From: Pseudomonas saudiphocaensis
Lineage (GTDB): Bacteria > Pseudomonadota > Gammaproteobacteria > Pseudomonadales > Pseudomonadaceae
Length of the DNA stretch: 64,000 nucleotides
Reading direction: 5' to 3'
Assembly: GCF_000756775.1 (NCBI RefSeq)
Contig: NZ_CCSF01000001.1
Coordinates: 2,294,001 to 2,358,000 of the forward strand
The translations under genes were made by a program, and so were the position numbers. Positions 63,065 through 64,000 of this stretch are shown in pieces. The notes below the pieces were generated by a model. That model was not told the origin of the DNA. It saw nothing but the letters and a program-made list of their open reading frames with translations, and made no database searches. Position 1 is the stretch's first letter, and each line of letters begins with the position of its first letter.

Positions 63065-63952
63065 CTAATGCCGGGTGCCGGAGGGCCCTTCGACGCCCGC
63101 ACCCGCGAACAACTGAGCAATGTCCGCTGCATCGAAGCGATAGCTGTGGTTACAGAACTGACAGTCGATGGTGATCGCATCACCCTGCTCGCGCAATAAC
63201 TGTTCGGCATCTGCCTGGCCCAGGCTGATCACCGCCTTGGCCGAGCGCTCGCGTGAGCAACTGCAGCGGAAGGTGATCGGGCGCGGCTCGAACAGGCGTA
63301 CCGGCTCCTCGTGATAGAGCCGATGCAGGACGGTCTCGGCATCCAGGCCCAACAGTTCCTCGGCCAGCAACGTATCGGCCAGGGTACGCAGGTGTTGCCA
63401 GCTGGCCTCTCGCTCCTCGCTGTCGCGGATACGGTCGGCGGGCAATTGCTGCAGCAGCAGGCCACAGGCACGCCGGCCATCGGCGTTGAGCCAGAAGCGC
63501 GTTGGCAACTGTTCGGATGAGGCGAAGTAGTTGGAAAGGCTTTCTGCCAAAGTGGCGCCATCCAGCGCCACGATGCCCTGGTAGCGCTGGCCATTGGCCG
63601 GGTCGACAGTCATCGCCAGCATCCCCTCGGGCATCAGCTCAGCAAAGCTAGCCCCGGGGGTCAGCTGATCGGCGTCATAACGCGCGATGCCGCGCACTTC
63701 GCGATTACTGGAGCACTCGACCATCAGCAGCGGCACCGGCCCGTTGGAACGCGCCTGCAGCACCATCAAGCCATCGAACTTCAGGGTACCAACCAGCAAT
63801 GCTGCCGCAGCCAGCAACTCGCCCAGCAACTGGGCAACCGGCTCCGGGTACTCGTGCTTGGCCAGCACTTCGGCATAACTGCGCTCGAGGCCGGCCCATT
63901 CGCCACGCACGTCGGTGTCATCGAAAAGGAAACGCTGGGTCTGGTCGGTCAT
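63065..63952 (-). CDS. hslO: Redox-regulated chaperone Hsp33
   Basis: A 295-residue Hsp33 holdase that is activated by oxidation of its zinc centre. The four Cys ligands are in [10 protein letters not shown] (CxC, about residue 228) and [13 protein letters not shown] (CxxC, about residue 260). The N-terminal holdase domain is complete. It precedes pckA on the same strand. Confidence 0.96.
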   Translation of the reverse strand: MTDQTQRFLFDDTDVRGEWAGLERSYAEVLAKHEYPEPVAQLLGELLAAAALLVGTLKFDGLMVLQARSNGPVPLLMVECSSNREVRGIARYDADQLTPGASFAELMPEGMLAMTVDPANGQRYQGIVALDGATLAESLSNYFASSEQLPTRFWLNADGRRACGLLLQQLPADRIRDSEEREASWQHLRTLADTLLAEELLGLDAETVLHRLYHEEPVRLFEPRPITFRCSCSRERSAKAVISLGQADAEQLLREQGDAITIDCQFCNHSYRFDAADIAQLFAGAGVEGPSGTRH

Positions 63953-63988
63953 GCCGGGCTCGTACTCAAAAGGGATAACTACGGCAGC

Positions 63989-63994
63989 ATTCTA
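63989..63994 (-). promoter_or_regulatory. Possible -10 of hslO promoter
   Basis: TAGAAT on the minus strand, 37 bases before the hslO ATG; the -35 would fall beyond the window edge. Confidence 0.35.
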
Positions 63995-64000
63995 GGGGTA

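Overview
The window is chromosomal DNA of a high-GC gammaproteobacterium, almost certainly a Pseudomonas or close relative. Evidence: 6S RNA lies between zapA and ygfA, the his order is hisB-hisH-DUF2164-hisA-hisF, DUF2790 and REP-type repeats are present, two tandem Gac/Rsm-type small RNAs are visible, and gene runs match what I recall of Pseudomonas chromosomes (yibN-like/grxC/secB, gpmI-envC-ctpA-yibQ, cysQ-nudE-yrfG, hslO-pckA). Species cannot be fixed from sequence reading alone. No prophage, insertion sequence, integron, CRISPR array or toxin island was seen; the region looks like core genome with small lineage-specific insertions.

Layout. 0-3.8 kb: TIGR02449 protein, zapA, 6S RNA, ygfA, an EVE-domain protein, a FliL-like protein and a quinone oxidoreductase. 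3.8-11 kb: secB-grxC-rhodanese operon, divergent gpmI, then the cell-envelope set envC-ctpA-yibQ and a solute-binding protein. 11-14.4 kb: the second half of the histidine pathway on the minus strand. 14.4-18.8 kb: a PanM-like acetyltransferase, then asmA-mutY-yggX with stop/start overlaps, then tRNA-Phe(GAA). 18.9-23 kb: a solute-binding protein and a four-gene polar amino acid ABC transporter with an internal hairpin after the binding-protein gene. 23-29.6 kb: mutarotase, a frameshifted uracil-DNA-glycosylase-like gene, DUF3299 and GlsB-like genes, purEK, a two-helix membrane protein and YnfA.

29.6-36.3 kb groups aspartate and asparagine metabolism: LysR regulator, aspartase, acetyltransferase, HTH regulator, amino-acid:cation symporter and cytoplasmic asparaginase, followed by an orphan sensor kinase. 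38.8-46.4 kb: cysQ, nudE, yrfG, fdhD, a glycine-zipper protein with a histidine tail, thioesterase, iron alcohol dehydrogenase, a repeat cluster and an acyl-CoA dehydrogenase. 46.5-49.2 kb: a LysR gene, a 680-bp intergenic region holding two tandem RsmX-like sRNA genes, and a FUSC transporter. 49.3-53.9 kb: a solitary SdhB-type iron-sulfur subunit, an HPF/RaiA-like protein, a lipoprotein, a nucleotide-exchange-like transporter and a Tat-exported aldo/keto reductase. 53.9-64 kb: a membrane chemoreceptor, a soluble FIST-domain chemoreceptor, a RecQ-family helicase, DUF2790, a nitroreductase, pckA and hslO.

The strongest non-obvious signal is the pair of Rsm-type sRNAs at about 47.5 and 47.9 kb. 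Each has six GGA motifs, mostly in hairpin loops, its own terminator, and a GacA-like upstream half-site about 65 bp before the inferred start. Other points to check are the solitary SdhB, the frameshift at about 24.82 kb, the rhodanese with Asp in place of the catalytic Cys, and an unexplained coding-like extension after aspA.
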